A stretch of DNA of 32,982 nucleotides, from the NCBI GenBank assembly GCA_949300325.1, contig CASGDQ010000027.1, positions 1 through 32,982 of the forward strand, read 5' to 3'. This document shows positions 7,626 through 16,403 of this stretch, in pieces (the stretch's first letter is position 1; each line of letters opens with the position of its first letter). The notes beneath the pieces were generated by a model. It made no database searches, was not told where the DNA came from, and saw only the letters and a list, made by a program, of their open reading frames with translations. The DNA is from an uncultured Spirochaetales bacterium. Lineage in GTDB: Bacteria; Spirochaetota; Spirochaetia; Sphaerochaetales; Sphaerochaetaceae. Both the position numbers and the translations under genes were made by a program.

Positions 7626-7628
7626 ATT

Positions 7629-8573
7629 TTACCTATTGCAAGAATGCGTACGGAAAACGTATACGGCAGCTGGAATCAAGTCTACATCGAAATCCTTGCC
7701 ATCCATGTATGCCACGATTTCACCATCGGCATGAGAAGCGACTTCCGCACGCAAAGACCTGATTTTAACGGATTTTGTCCTATACCCGCAAAAAAACTTT
7801 TTATGCTCAAGATGGCGCCCGGAAAGGAACCATATGACAGCAAGAAGCAAGGAAAACCTGGTAAACGGACGCTTTGTATACATCAGATCGAAATAACCGT
7901 CATCCACTTTTGCCTGAGGGGCCAGAATGAAAGCTGAGCCCATCCTTTGTCCTATGCAGACCGATATCTGCTGCGTCGAGATATCCACCGACTCCTCTTT
8001 TGTCTCCAAATGTACGGAATAAGGCTTGGGTGGGGAAAAGAATATTTTTATGAAGCCAAGGACATAACTGGCCATTCCATTGACCCGTTTGAATTCCATC
8101 GCCTTGAAATTCACAAGAGGCTCAAAGCCATAGCCGTTTCCATTCAAAAAATATTGCTCGCTATTTTTTTCCAGCCGGCGGACAACCCCGACATCCACGA
8201 AAGCGCCCACTCCGGATACGATCAGATCAACAGCCTTGCCGATATCATTCGGAACACCAATGGCCCAGGCATAGTCATTGCCCCTTCCGACAGGAATGAT
8301 GCCCAGCTTAGGCTTTAAAGGATTGTCATAACGCATCATTCCGTTTATGACCTCGTTCACACAACCATCGCCACCGGCGGCCACAATCGTATCATAGCCA
8401 TCTCTGGAGGCAGAAAGAGCCAGTTCCTCTGCATGTCCCTGCGCCTTGGTAAAGGCGATGAAGACTTTCCTTCCCGCTTTTTTGAAAAGCCTTTCGATCT
8501 CTCCGGCTTTTCCACCTGCCCTGCCCTTGCTTGCTTTAGGGTTGATGATTACAAAAATATCCTTATCGCCCAT
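7629..8573 (-). CDS. Diacylglycerol kinase family lipid kinase (DagK/YegS type)
   Basis: Probably phosphorylates diacylglycerol or a related lipid to recycle it for phospholipid synthesis, at the inner face of the membrane. The 314-residue protein opens FVIINPKASKGRAG (residues 7-20), has the nucleotide-binding AAGGDGCVNEV at 65-75 and the GRGND motif at 96-100, followed by the usual beta-rich C-terminal domain (FILAPQAKVDDGYFDL). I prefer the ATG at 8573 over the ATG at 8603 or TTG at 8609: it gives a normal family N-terminus, and a promoter with TTGCTA-17-TAACAT ends 7 nt before it, so the message would begin at or next to the ATG. The further-upstream starts fall inside that -35. Divergent from the MATE gene. 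Confidence 0.88.
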   Translation of the reverse strand: MGDKDIFVIINPKASKGRAGGKAGEIERLFKKAGRKVFIAFTKAQGHAEELALSASRDGYDTIVAAGGDGCVNEVINGMMRYDNPLKPKLGIIPVGRGNDYAWAIGVPNDIGKAVDLIVSGVGAFVDVGVVRRLEKNSEQYFLNGNGYGFEPLVNFKAMEFKRVNGMASYVLGFIKIFFSPPKPYSVHLETKEESVDISTQQISVCIGQRMGSAFILAPQAKVDDGYFDLMYTKRPFTRFSLLLAVIWFLSGRHLEHKKFFCGYRTKSVKIRSLRAEVASHADGEIVAYMDGKDFDVDLIPAAVYVFRTHSCNR

Positions 8574-8580
8574 ATTATGG

Positions 8581-8609
8581 ATGTTAACTTCATTACGGGC
8601 CATTAGCAA
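8581..8609 (-). promoter_or_regulatory. dagK-type gene promoter, predicted leaderless
   Basis: On the minus strand TTGCTA (8609-8604), a 17-nt spacer and TAACAT (8586-8581). Only 7 nt separate the -10 from the ATG at 8573, so the transcript would start at or within a base or two of the start codon. No Shine-Dalgarno sequence is present. Confidence 0.5.
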
Positions 8610-8622
8610 TAAAAAGAGGGTG

Positions 8623-8651
8623 TTGACCTAACATATATGTTCTGCTAGACC
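8623..8651 (+). promoter_or_regulatory. Candidate MATE gene promoter, near-leaderless
   Basis: TTGACC at 8623-8628, a 17-nt spacer and TAGACC at 8646-8651, ending 8 nt before the ATG at 8660. The -10 is weak. The spacer holds a perfect palindrome ACATATATGT (8631-8640), which could be an operator. There is no Shine-Dalgarno sequence before the ATG. Confidence 0.4.
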
Positions 8652-8659
8652 CTATTAGC

Positions 8660-10003
8660 ATGAAGAACGGAAATTTCTACGGAAGGCTTGCCTACATCTG
8701 CATACCCATAATGGTTCAAAATCTGATCTCCTCCGCACTTTCCTTTGTGGATACCCTGATGATCGGGCAGATCGGGCAGAATGAAATTGCAGCCGTAGGA
8801 ATAGCAAACCAGGTATTTTTTCTGATAAGCCTCTTTTTCTTCGGCATAGCAAGCGGCACCGGCATATTCCTAAGCCAGTTCCACGGCTCCGGAGAAAAGG
8901 AGAAGATGAAGAGCACGATGGCCTTTGCATGCACGGTATGCGTCATGGGAGCTCTCCTTATTTCAATCTATTCCTTCTTTTTCCCAGAATCCATACTCGG
9001 AATCTTCACTTCAGATCCTCTAGTAACCGCCCCGGGTAAGGATTATCTGAAATGGGTTGCGATAAGCTATGTCTTCAGCGCAGTAAGCTCGACGCTCTCA
9101 ATTGGCTTCAGAGCGATAAACAAAGCGCATTGGCCCATGGTTGTGACCATGATTTCGCTTACAACCAATGCAATAGGCAACTATCTGCTCATTTTCGGAA
9201 TAGGGCCGTTTCCTGAAATGGGCGTGTCTGGAGCCGCTTTGGCGACAACGCTGTCGCGTATGCTGGAAATGCTGCTGCTCCTTTACCTGACATGGACAAA
9301 GAAGCAGGATTTCGCTTTCAGAAGAAAGGATTTCTCATGGGACCGGAGCTTTATAGGGTCCTTCACATCCACAAGCATACCTGTGGTTTTCAACGAGGTC
9401 TTCTGGGCGCTGGGAATGATCCTTTACAAGGTTGCATACTCCAAGCTTGGAACTGAGGCGCTAGCCACCATAAACATAACAGAAAGCATCGCCAATTTCT
9501 TCTTCATCGCAATGATGGGCATCGGCAATGGAGCAACCATACTTTTAGGGAACATGCTTGGAGCAGGAAGAAAGGAAGAAGCAAAGAAAAATGCCCGCCT
9601 GATACTCCGTCTCGCAATCGTCACCGGAGTATTGATGTTTGTCTTCGAATATCTGAGCGCACCGCTGTTTGCATCCTGGTTCAATGTTTCCGAGCAGGTT
9701 GCGCTCACTGCCATCGCCTGCCTGCGGCTGAATGCGGTATTGCAGCCGATAAAGAGCCTCAATATGGTCATAATAGTAGGAATCCTCCGTTCAGGAGGGG
9801 ATACCAAAGCCGCAATGGCGACAGAAATGATCGGCTTATATCTAGTCGGTGTTCCTTTGTCGTTCTTCTTCGTGCTCGTTTTATCATGGCCTCTTTACCT
9901 GGTGTACATCGCAACAGGATTCGAGGAGCTTGTGAAGCTGCTTCTTGGCTTTACCAGATACAAGAAATACAAATGGGCCAAAGTACTTACAAACAAAGCC
10001 TAA
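8660..10003 (+). CDS. MATE family multidrug/Na+ antiporter
   Basis: Inner-membrane exporter of the MATE family, expelling drugs or metabolites in exchange for Na+ or H+. The 447 residues carry about twelve hydrophobic helices in two repeated halves. The first half has the typical opening IPIMVQNLISSALSFVDTLM and GQIGQNEIAAVGIANQVFF; the second begins around FTSTSIPVVFNEVFWALGM (residues 240-258) with GNGATILLGNMLGAGRKEEA after it. The substrate cannot be predicted. The ATG at 8660 has no ribosome-binding site, consistent with a near-leaderless message. It is followed 22 nt later by nagA, which has its own promoter, so the two need not be co-transcribed. Confidence 0.9.
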   Translation: MKNGNFYGRLAYICIPIMVQNLISSALSFVDTLMIGQIGQNEIAAVGIANQVFFLISLFFFGIASGTGIFLSQFHGSGEKEKMKSTMAFACTVCVMGALLISIYSFFFPESILGIFTSDPLVTAPGKDYLKWVAISYVFSAVSSTLSIGFRAINKAHWPMVVTMISLTTNAIGNYLLIFGIGPFPEMGVSGAALATTLSRMLEMLLLLYLTWTKKQDFAFRRKDFSWDRSFIGSFTSTSIPVVFNEVFWALGMILYKVAYSKLGTEALATINITESIANFFFIAMMGIGNGATILLGNMLGAGRKEEAKKNARLILRLAIVTGVLMFVFEYLSAPLFASWFNVSEQVALTAIACLRLNAVLQPIKSLNMVIIVGILRSGGDTKAAMATEMIGLYLVGVPLSFFFVLVLSWPLYLVYIATGFEELVKLLLGFTRYKKYKWAKVLTNKA

Positions 10004-10009
10004 GTATTG

Positions 10010-10018
10010 TGTTATACT
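10010..10018 (+). promoter_or_regulatory. Extended -10 promoter of nagA, predicted leaderless
   Basis: TGTTATACT (10010-10018) is a textbook extended -10 (TGnTATACT) ending 6 nt before the ATG at 10025. A start site 7 nt after the -10 is the A of the ATG itself. There is no Shine-Dalgarno sequence. A -35 is not obvious (TTACAA at 9987-9992 is 20 nt away), as is usual for extended -10 promoters. Confidence 0.6.
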
Positions 10019-10024
10019 TTTGAC

Positions 10025-11125
10025 ATGGAAACAAAAACTTTCAAAGGAATTCTTGCATACACTCCGAAAGGAGCGGAATATCTTGACATCACCGTCAAGA
10101 ACGGACGTATTTTCTCTTTAGAGAAATCTGACGAAAAAAGCTCTCTCATCGCCGTTCCTGGCTTCATAGACACCCATATCCACGGTTTCTGCGGTTACGG
10201 CACCGAAGACTGCAGTGTGGACTCCATCCTGAAAATGAGCGAAAACCTGATCCGCTTCGGCATCACGTCCTTTTTCCCGACGATATATACCGATACGGAA
10301 GAAAAAATGATAAAGGGCATCAAGGCCTGTTATGAGGCGAAGGGCAAGGAAAAAGGAGCTGCGATAAGAGGCATACACATCGAAGGTCCTTTCATCTCGC
10401 CAAAGCGCATCGGAGCACAGAACCCGCTTGGAAGAAAAGATCCGTCTGTAGAGCTTTTCAACAAGTATCTCGATGCGGCTCCAGGCCTGGTCAAAGCCAT
10501 GACAATAGCGCCCGAGCTGGCTGGAGTGGAAGAAATCGCCGCTAGGGCAAAAGAGGAAGGGGTCGTCCTTTTATGCGGACATACCGATGCAAACTATGCA
10601 GAGGTCATGAACGGCTATAAATGCGGAGTGCGCCATGCAACGCATCTTTTCAACGCGATGAAGGGCTTGCACCACAGGGAGCCAGGCACGGTAGGTGCGG
10701 TGCTTTCTTCTGACATGACAGCAGAGATAATTGCGGACGGCCTTCATGTGCACCCGGTTGTCGCCAAGTATGTGATCGACACAAAAACCCCTGACAAGGT
10801 ATGTGCCATAACTGATTCCCTTAAACCCACGGAACAGGAGAAAGGCCCTTTCACAGCAAACGATGTCGAAGTTGAGATTCTTGATGGCCTCTGGGTCACG
10901 AAAGGCAGACCGGAATTGATACAAGGCTCATCCCTTACGATGTATAAAGGTTTTAAGAATCTGATCAGCTGGGGTCTCAGCGTGGAAGATGCCGTAAAAC
11001 TGACCTCCACCACCCCGGCAAGAATATACTCGCTTGACGACATAGGCTCGATAGAGGAAGGAAAAACAGCGGATATTGTCATAATGGATAAGAGCTATGA
11101 CATCAAATCCGTCATAAAAGGATGA
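10025..11125 (+). CDS. nagA: N-acetylglucosamine-6-phosphate deacetylase
   Basis: Removes acetate from GlcNAc-6-phosphate to give glucosamine-6-phosphate, the entry step for amino-sugar use and cell-wall recycling. The 366-residue amidohydrolase shows the HxH pair at 51 and 53 (FIDTHIHGF), the metal ligand Glu120 (IHIEGPF), His186 (GHTDANYAEV), His207 (RHATHLFNAM), ADGLHVHP near 237-244 and the catalytic Asp264 (ITDS). The ATG at 10025 is chosen over an upstream TTG at 10007 because the family's N-terminus fits and a -10 element overlaps the longer reading. No nagB or GlcNAc transporter lies nearby; the gene leads a tight cluster with two peptidase genes, which suggests breakdown of cell-wall or host amino-sugar peptides. 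Confidence 0.95.
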   Translation: METKTFKGILAYTPKGAEYLDITVKNGRIFSLEKSDEKSSLIAVPGFIDTHIHGFCGYGTEDCSVDSILKMSENLIRFGITSFFPTIYTDTEEKMIKGIKACYEAKGKEKGAAIRGIHIEGPFISPKRIGAQNPLGRKDPSVELFNKYLDAAPGLVKAMTIAPELAGVEEIAARAKEEGVVLLCGHTDANYAEVMNGYKCGVRHATHLFNAMKGLHHREPGTVGAVLSSDMTAEIIADGLHVHPVVAKYVIDTKTPDKVCAITDSLKPTEQEKGPFTANDVEVEILDGLWVTKGRPELIQGSSLTMYKGFKNLISWGLSVEDAVKLTSTTPARIYSLDDIGSIEEGKTADIVIMDKSYDIKSVIKG

Positions 11126-11126
11126 A

Positions 11127-12554
11127 ATGATGTGGTACGATAAACTTCAGAACAAGAGGATGTGGGAAATTTTCAGCGAAATCTCCGCCATCCCCCGCGA
11201 AAGCGGAAACGAGGAAGGAATAAGGAAATTCCTTCTAGACTGGGCCGAAAAAAACGGCCTGGAAGCAAAAAGGGATGAAATAGGAAATGTCTTTATCTAT
11301 GCACCGGCGACAAAAGGTTATGAGAAGGTCAAGCCGACTGCCTTGCAGGGGCATATGGACATGGTCTGCGTAAAGACAAAGGAAAGTTCCCACGACTTCA
11401 GTAAAGACGGGATAGAAATAGTTCTCGATGGAAACAACGTCCGGGCAAAGGATACCAGCCTCGGTGCTGATAATGGCATTGCAATCGCCATGGCCCTTGC
11501 CATCTTCACCGATCCTGAAGCGCAGCACGGACCATTGGAGGCGATATTCACAATAAGCGAGGAGACAGGTCTTACTGGAGCCTTCAATATCGATCCGAGC
11601 CTGGTCAAAGCAAAAAGGATGATCAATCTCGACAGCGAGGAAGAAGGGATCATTTACATCGGATGTGCAGGAGGAATCGATCTTACGTCCAAGCTCAAAG
11701 CTAAATGGACAGAAAACAAATATGACCGCAGCTACCGCATCGAAGTCCTTGGGCTTCTAGGCGGGCACAGCGGAAGCGAGATAGACAAGCAGAGAGGCAA
11801 TGCAATAAAAATCCTTGCGCGCATTCTCAAGAGCCTCAATAAATACTCCTTGAGCGAGATTTCAGGCGGAACAAAGAGAAACGTGATACCAAGCTATGCC
11901 CAGGCCGTAATCAGCACCAACAGCAATATTGAGAAAAAAACACAAAAGCTCATAGGCGATATCAAGAATGAATTGAAATACTCCGATCCGGGCTTTACCG
12001 TACGCATTACGGAAATAGAACCAAGGCCGGAAGCCCTTTCCGATAAGAAGAGGAAAAACCTCGTTAACGCCTTGTTCACAGCCCCTGCAGGAGTAAAGGC
12101 TATGAGCACTGCGATCTGCGGCATAGTGGAGACCTCGAACAATCTGGCCATCATCAACACAAATGAAGAAGAAATTGAGGTTATCAATAGCATAAGGAGC
12201 AATATAGCAAGTGCGAAAGAAGAGCACCTCGAAGTGCTCAAAACCCTTTACGGCGGATTCGGTTTTAATTGTGAAAGCGGCGAAGGCTATCCCGAATGGG
12301 AACCCAACCCCTCATCTAAATTCCTTGCCGCCGTCAAAAAGGCTTATAAGGAAATAGAGAAAAAAGAGCCTGTCGTAACTGCCATACATGCCGGACTTGA
12401 ATGCGGGATCATCAATACGCGGATAAAAGGAATGGATTCGCTGTCCATGGGACCGAACCTGTTTGATGTGCATTCGGTGAACGAGCATATCGAAGCAGAC
12501 AGCGCAGAACGTGTGGCTTCCTTTTTAAAACAGCTTCTGGCGAAATTAAAATGA
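11127..12554 (+). CDS. pepD: Aminoacyl-histidine dipeptidase, M20C (PepD type)
   Basis: Cytosolic di-zinc dipeptidase that splits short peptides such as Xaa-His dipeptides. The 475-residue product shows the M20 metal site: LQGHMDMV (His76, Asp78), LGADNGI (Asp115), SEETGLTGA (Glu145/Glu146), LDSEEEG (Asp169) and a late His in AIHAGLECGII, with the long lid domain of the M20C subgroup. It begins one base after the nagA stop; ATG codons at 11127 and 11130 are both possible, with AGGA a few bases upstream inside nagA. It ends in an ATGA overlap with the next gene, so translation is likely coupled. Confidence 0.92.
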   Translation: MMWYDKLQNKRMWEIFSEISAIPRESGNEEGIRKFLLDWAEKNGLEAKRDEIGNVFIYAPATKGYEKVKPTALQGHMDMVCVKTKESSHDFSKDGIEIVLDGNNVRAKDTSLGADNGIAIAMALAIFTDPEAQHGPLEAIFTISEETGLTGAFNIDPSLVKAKRMINLDSEEEGIIYIGCAGGIDLTSKLKAKWTENKYDRSYRIEVLGLLGGHSGSEIDKQRGNAIKILARILKSLNKYSLSEISGGTKRNVIPSYAQAVISTNSNIEKKTQKLIGDIKNELKYSDPGFTVRITEIEPRPEALSDKKRKNLVNALFTAPAGVKAMSTAICGIVETSNNLAIINTNEEEIEVINSIRSNIASAKEEHLEVLKTLYGGFGFNCESGEGYPEWEPNPSSKFLAAVKKAYKEIEKKEPVVTAIHAGLECGIINTRIKGMDSLSMGPNLFDVHSVNEHIEADSAERVASFLKQLLAKLK

Positions 12555-13276
12555 GCAGGACTCCAATCATAGGCATTGCCGGATACCTTCTTCCTCCGGT
12601 AAATAGTGTTTTTCCGTACAGGCAGGAAACAATCAATGAAGCATACACCTCCGCCATTCAAAAGGCGGGGGGTTTTCCTTTCCTGCTATCCTGCACCAAT
12701 GATGAGAAGCTGCTTGAAGCTGCAGTAAATGCTGTGGACGGGATATTGATACCAGGAGGGCTGGACGTCGATCCCTCTATGTATGGGGAAGAAACCCTTG
12801 CTTGCTGCAAGGAGCATTATCGGGAAATAGATCTTTTCCAATCGGCATTGATAGACGTTGCAATCAAAAAAAGCCGTCCGATCCTTGGAATCTGCAGAGG
12901 CTGCCAGATAATAAATGTGCACCATGGCGGATCCCTGTACCAGGATCTGGAAACCTGCTTTTCAAAAGAGATATGCCATCCTAGCCTGGATAAACCGGAA
13001 CAAGCGGTTCACGAAGTGGTAATAAACGAAAAAAGCCTATTGCATGGAATATTCAATAAAGAGAGGCTTTACGTAAATTCCCTTCATCACCAGGGCATAA
13101 AAACACTTGGCAAAGGGCTTAAGGAGGCTGCAACAGCACCGGATGGGCTTATCGAAGGGATAGAGGATGAAAAGAACGGCATAATTGCTGTACAATGGCA
13201 TCCTGAAGCTATGATGAAGGCGGACTGTTCTTCTCTAGAGCTTTTTAAAGAACTGATACGTATGACAAGGATGTAG
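12551..13276 (+). CDS. Peptidase C26, gamma-glutamyl-gamma-aminobutyrate hydrolase-like
   Basis: Class I glutamine-amidotransferase-like hydrolase of the PuuD group, expected to cleave a gamma-glutamyl bond. The 241-residue product has the nucleophile elbow GICRGCQ with Cys115, the catalytic His217 and Glu219 in QWHPE, and the family marker IPGGLDVDPSMYGEE at 67-81. The start overlaps the pepD stop as ATGA. The substrate is uncertain: no other polyamine (puu) genes are present, and the partnership with nagA and a dipeptidase suggests gamma-glutamyl peptides (for example from cell wall) at least as much as putrescine breakdown. Confidence 0.85.
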   Translation: MSRTPIIGIAGYLLPPVNSVFPYRQETINEAYTSAIQKAGGFPFLLSCTNDEKLLEAAVNAVDGILIPGGLDVDPSMYGEETLACCKEHYREIDLFQSALIDVAIKKSRPILGICRGCQIINVHHGGSLYQDLETCFSKEICHPSLDKPEQAVHEVVINEKSLLHGIFNKERLYVNSLHHQGIKTLGKGLKEAATAPDGLIEGIEDEKNGIIAVQWHPEAMMKADCSSLELFKELIRMTRM

Positions 13277-13278
13277 AC

Positions 13279-13728
13279 ATGCAGGAAACCAGAGTACAAA
13301 AGCTCACACTTGCCCACCCTCTGACCTATAAAAGAGAAAGATTCAGCTTCAACGAGCTGATCAGAGCAATGCTGTCGGAACCGACAGGAACCGACAGCTT
13401 CATCAAATTAAAAATAGGATATAACGACAGCGGCGCAGTATTCGAATATCTCGACTCAGGGAAAAAGACTCCTCTGACAAAAGAGGAGAAAGATCGGATA
13501 GAAGCAGGGTTCAGCCCGATAATAAGGAGTACTGACAATACTGAAATTCCAGCTGCTACATATTATTTCGAGCAATTTCCCGATCTTTCCGAAGAAAGCC
13601 TCCTGACAATTACACTAGCAGGCCTGATGAGCCGTAAAAGCGACAGCGATGTGATTTTCCTGCGCCTTTACAAGGAAAACTCGCTTGAACTCATCATGCA
13701 AGGTTTCCGCCCTTGCACCTCAAGGTGA
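13279..13728 (+). CDS. Hypothetical protein
   Basis: I do not recognise this 149-residue protein. It has no membrane segment or signal peptide, is mixed alpha/beta in appearance and rich in charged residues. Notable stretches are KRERFSFNELIRAMLSE near residue 18, PLTKEEKDRIEAGFSPIIRS in the middle and TYYFEQFPDLSEESLLTITL near 92. It contains only one cysteine, near the C-terminus. The ATG at 13279 lies 2 nt after the upstream stop and has AAGGA 7 nt before it, so it is very likely the last gene of the nagA cluster. The promoter of the next gene appears to sit within its last codons. Confidence 0.75.
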   Translation: MQETRVQKLTLAHPLTYKRERFSFNELIRAMLSEPTGTDSFIKLKIGYNDSGAVFEYLDSGKKTPLTKEEKDRIEAGFSPIIRSTDNTEIPAATYYFEQFPDLSEESLLTITLAGLMSRKSDSDVIFLRLYKENSLELIMQGFRPCTSR

Positions 13729-13742
13729 TTGTTGGTTATATT
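13713..13742 (+). promoter_or_regulatory. Candidate promoter of the TraB-family gene, predicted leaderless
   Basis: TTGCAC (13713-13718), an 18-nt spacer and TATATT (13737-13742). The -10 ends 6 nt before the ATG at 13749, so the message would start on the ATG. The -35 is a partial match and lies inside the preceding gene. Confidence 0.45.
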
Positions 13743-13748
13743 CATTTT

Positions 13749-14939
13749 ATGCAAGTTGAGAAAATAAGCGATTCCTTGCACAGGCTAACCTTTTCAAATG
13801 GAGATGAAATTGTTCTGATCGGAACAGCCCATGTCTCCTCAGGAAGTGTGGAACTTGTGCAGGAAACGATAGAAAAGGAAAATCCGGACAGGATCTGCAT
13901 AGAACTGGACAGCTCCAGGATGAAGAGCAAGAGCGAAGGCAGTTCCTGGAAAGATATGGATATAAGGAAAGTCATCAGGGAAGGAAAAGGATTCTTTCTG
14001 CTCGCAAATACCGCACTGGCATCTTTCCAAAAAAGAATGGGAAACCAGACTGGAATCACACCAGGGGATGAGATACTGAAAGCGGCATCGATAGCAAAAG
14101 AAAAAAACATTCCCCTCTCTCTGTGCGACAGGGAAATCCAGACTACATTCAAAAGGGCTTGGGCCAAAAGCAGCCTTTGGAACAAATGCAAGCTTCTTGC
14201 AACTCTCATTTCAGCAGCATTCTCCAATGAAACACTTACTGAAGAAGAGCTTGAAGAGCTCAAAAAGCAGGATACGCTGGAGAGCATGATGAATGAGATC
14301 GCAAAGGAACTGCCGACTGTAAAGGAAGTTCTGATCGACGAAAGAGACCGTTATCTAGCCACCAGTGTCTATCAGGCCGAAGGAAAAAAGAAGGTTGTGG
14401 TTATCGGAGCCGGACATACAAACGGCATCATCAAGACCCTTGGAAAACTTGAAAGCGGAGAAATCGGAACCGACATAAATGAAATCAACTCAATTCCCAA
14501 GGCAAAACCCTGGGGGAAGCTCGCCTCATACATCATCCCCGCTCTCATAATCCTTCTGGTAATACTGGGAATAGTGAATACAGGCTGGGATCAAGGAATA
14601 AGGATGTTTTTATATTGGATGGCTGCATGTGCGCTTTCAACAGGCATCTTTTCTATCCTTGCATTGGCACATCCCCTTAATATTATCATAAGCGCTGTGA
14701 CTGCACCATTTTTTGCTTTGAACCCAGTGCTCGGAGTAGGTATGCTTGCTGGAGTTTTGGAGGCGACCTTCCGAAAGCCGAAAGTAAGGGATTTCGAAGG
14801 AATAAACGATGATGCCACATCCTTAAAAGGATGGTATAAAAACAGGATCCTGCATGCCCTACTTGTTTTCCTGCTTTCAAGCATCGGAAGCATGATTGGA
14901 ACATTCATAGCGTTCCCAATGCTGATATCTCATTTATAA
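13749..14939 (+). CDS. TraB/PrgY family membrane protein
   Basis: Member of the TraB/PrgY/TIKI clan, thought to be membrane-bound metalloproteases; PrgY of Enterococcus limits peptide pheromone activity. The 396-residue protein has the N-terminal GTAHVS motif (about residues 26-31), an ICIELDSSR segment, IDERDRYLA and GAGHTNGI near 226, then a C-terminal membrane part with about four hydrophobic helices from residue 255 on. The ATG at 13749 is preferred to an ATG at 13713 because the shorter form begins right before the conserved domain and a -10 element lies 6 nt ahead of it. It ends just before a strong terminator. What it cuts here is unknown. Confidence 0.85.
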   Translation: MQVEKISDSLHRLTFSNGDEIVLIGTAHVSSGSVELVQETIEKENPDRICIELDSSRMKSKSEGSSWKDMDIRKVIREGKGFFLLANTALASFQKRMGNQTGITPGDEILKAASIAKEKNIPLSLCDREIQTTFKRAWAKSSLWNKCKLLATLISAAFSNETLTEEELEELKKQDTLESMMNEIAKELPTVKEVLIDERDRYLATSVYQAEGKKKVVVIGAGHTNGIIKTLGKLESGEIGTDINEINSIPKAKPWGKLASYIIPALIILLVILGIVNTGWDQGIRMFLYWMAACALSTGIFSILALAHPLNIIISAVTAPFFALNPVLGVGMLAGVLEATFRKPKVRDFEGINDDATSLKGWYKNRILHALLVFLLSSIGSMIGTFIAFPMLISHL

Positions 14940-14948
14940 GAACGGAAT

Positions 14949-14979
14949 AAAGGAAGCGCAAAAGCTTCCTTTTTGTTTT
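14949..14979 (+). terminator. Rho-independent terminator after the TraB-family gene
   Basis: AAAGGAAGC (14949-14957) and GCTTCCTTT (14964-14972) pair around a 6-nt loop and are followed by TTGTTTTA. It separates the rightward genes from the leftward radA. Confidence 0.88.
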
Positions 14980-15014
14980 ACAAAGTTTGTTAATTAGCAA
15001 CACTAACTAAATAA

Positions 15015-15030
15015 TGTTTCATGTGAAACA
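15015..15030. promoter_or_regulatory. parS-like ParB-binding site, one mismatch
   Basis: TGTTTCATGTGAAACA differs from the canonical bacterial parS (TGTTTCACGTGAAACA) only at position 8. It lies between the convergent TraB-family and radA genes, about 4.5 kb from the two perfect copies near parA. Confidence 0.85.
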
Positions 15031-15040
15031 TCTATTGCTT

Positions 15041-16399
15041 TCATATTAAAAAGGCACTCTTTATAGCTGTCTTTATGCTTTTGACCGCTATCAGCCCTTC
15101 ATCGCTTCTTATGTTCTTTGCATATGGAGCAACTACTTTCTTGAAACCCAAATCTCGGGAGGCTTTCATCTTTCTTTCCATGAAAGGAACATTCCTCACC
15201 TCCCCGGCTAGAGAAAGCTCTCCAAAAGAAACAAGAGAACCAGGCAGGCTGCGATTGATCTTTGAGCTATATAAAGCCATTGCAAGGGGAAGCTCGATGG
15301 AGACATCATTAAGCTTGACTCCACCTGCAACATTCACATAGATATCCTGGTCTGTAAGCCGTAAGCCTGCATGGCGTTCCAAAATTGCAGCAACCCTTGA
15401 AACACGGGCATTATCCACCTTATCCGAATAAATACGCTGCAAACCACTTTTTGCCGGAACGACAAGAGCTTGAATCTCAACAACGAAAGTACGAGATCCT
15501 TCCACAATGCTTGTGAAAGCAATCCCCGGCGGCAATTCATCCTCTCCTCTTGATGATAAGAAAACCTCGGTAGGATCTTTTAATCCATGAAGCCCCTTGG
15601 AATCCATTTCAAACAGTCCGATTTCATCCACGGAGCCAAAGCGGTTCTTCACCGCTCTCAAAAGCCTTATACCATTTTCAGCCGTTTCAAAATAAAGAAC
15701 GGTATCAACCATATGCTCAACAATTTTCGGACCTGCAATGTTTCCATCCTTTGTAACATGTCCAACAAAGAATATTGAAGACCCTATTTTCTTTGCCAAC
15801 ATGGATAAAGCCAGGCAGCAGGCACGAACCTGATTGGGAGAGCCCTGCAGAGACGCCACAGAGGCCGTAGAAAGCGTTTGAAGGCTATCGACCACAATAA
15901 CCCTCGGCTTAAGCTTTTCAATCGTCTGTTCAAGCATTTCGAGCCGCGTATCGCAATATATGAAAATATTTGAAAGGGGAAGGCCCAATCTCTCCCCTCT
16001 CTGTCTGACCTGTCCCGGAGATTCCTCCCCGGAAACATATAAAACATCATTGTTCAGAGAAAGATATGAAAGCATTTCAAGCATCAATGTGCTTTTGCCA
16101 ATCCCGGGATCTCCGCCTATCAACACAGAAGAAGGGACCATCACTCCGCCGCCAAGAACCCGGTCCAATTCATCATATCCGCTGGCCAATCTAACCGCAG
16201 AATCAGAAGAAACCTCCTCCAATCTCTTAATCGAGGAATCTATAACACCTGATACGTTTTTTGTCCCGGCCTTCTTTTCCGGGACAAAAGACTCCTCTTC
16301 AAAAGAATTCCAAGCACCGCATTCTGGACATCTTCCTGCCCATTTGCTTTCCGTATGGCCGCATTCGGAGCATACATATCTCAGCTGAACATCTTTCAT
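15041..16399 (-). CDS. radA: DNA repair protein RadA
   Basis: RadA (Sms) is a RecA-like, DnaB-related helicase that processes recombination branches. The 452-residue protein has a C4 zinc finger with cysteines at 10, 13, 24 and 27, Walker A GGDPGIGKST at 95-104, the RadA-specific KNRFG motif in the middle and a C-terminal Lon-protease-like domain without the catalytic serine context (GVKLNDVSIELPLAMALYSS). The ATG at 16399 lies 4 nt after the stop of the cyclophilin-FKBP gene, so it should be the last gene of the parA-parB-immunophilin-radA run. No terminator follows on this strand except the parS palindrome and the neighbouring hairpin. Confidence 0.96.
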   Translation of the reverse strand: MKDVQLRYVCSECGHTESKWAGRCPECGAWNSFEEESFVPEKKAGTKNVSGVIDSSIKRLEEVSSDSAVRLASGYDELDRVLGGGVMVPSSVLIGGDPGIGKSTLMLEMLSYLSLNNDVLYVSGEESPGQVRQRGERLGLPLSNIFIYCDTRLEMLEQTIEKLKPRVIVVDSLQTLSTASVASLQGSPNQVRACCLALSMLAKKIGSSIFFVGHVTKDGNIAGPKIVEHMVDTVLYFETAENGIRLLRAVKNRFGSVDEIGLFEMDSKGLHGLKDPTEVFLSSRGEDELPPGIAFTSIVEGSRTFVVEIQALVVPAKSGLQRIYSDKVDNARVSRVAAILERHAGLRLTDQDIYVNVAGGVKLNDVSIELPLAMALYSSKINRSLPGSLVSFGELSLAGEVRNVPFMERKMKASRDLGFKKVVAPYAKNIRSDEGLIAVKSIKTAIKSAFLI

Positions 16400-16403
16400 T
16401 TTA

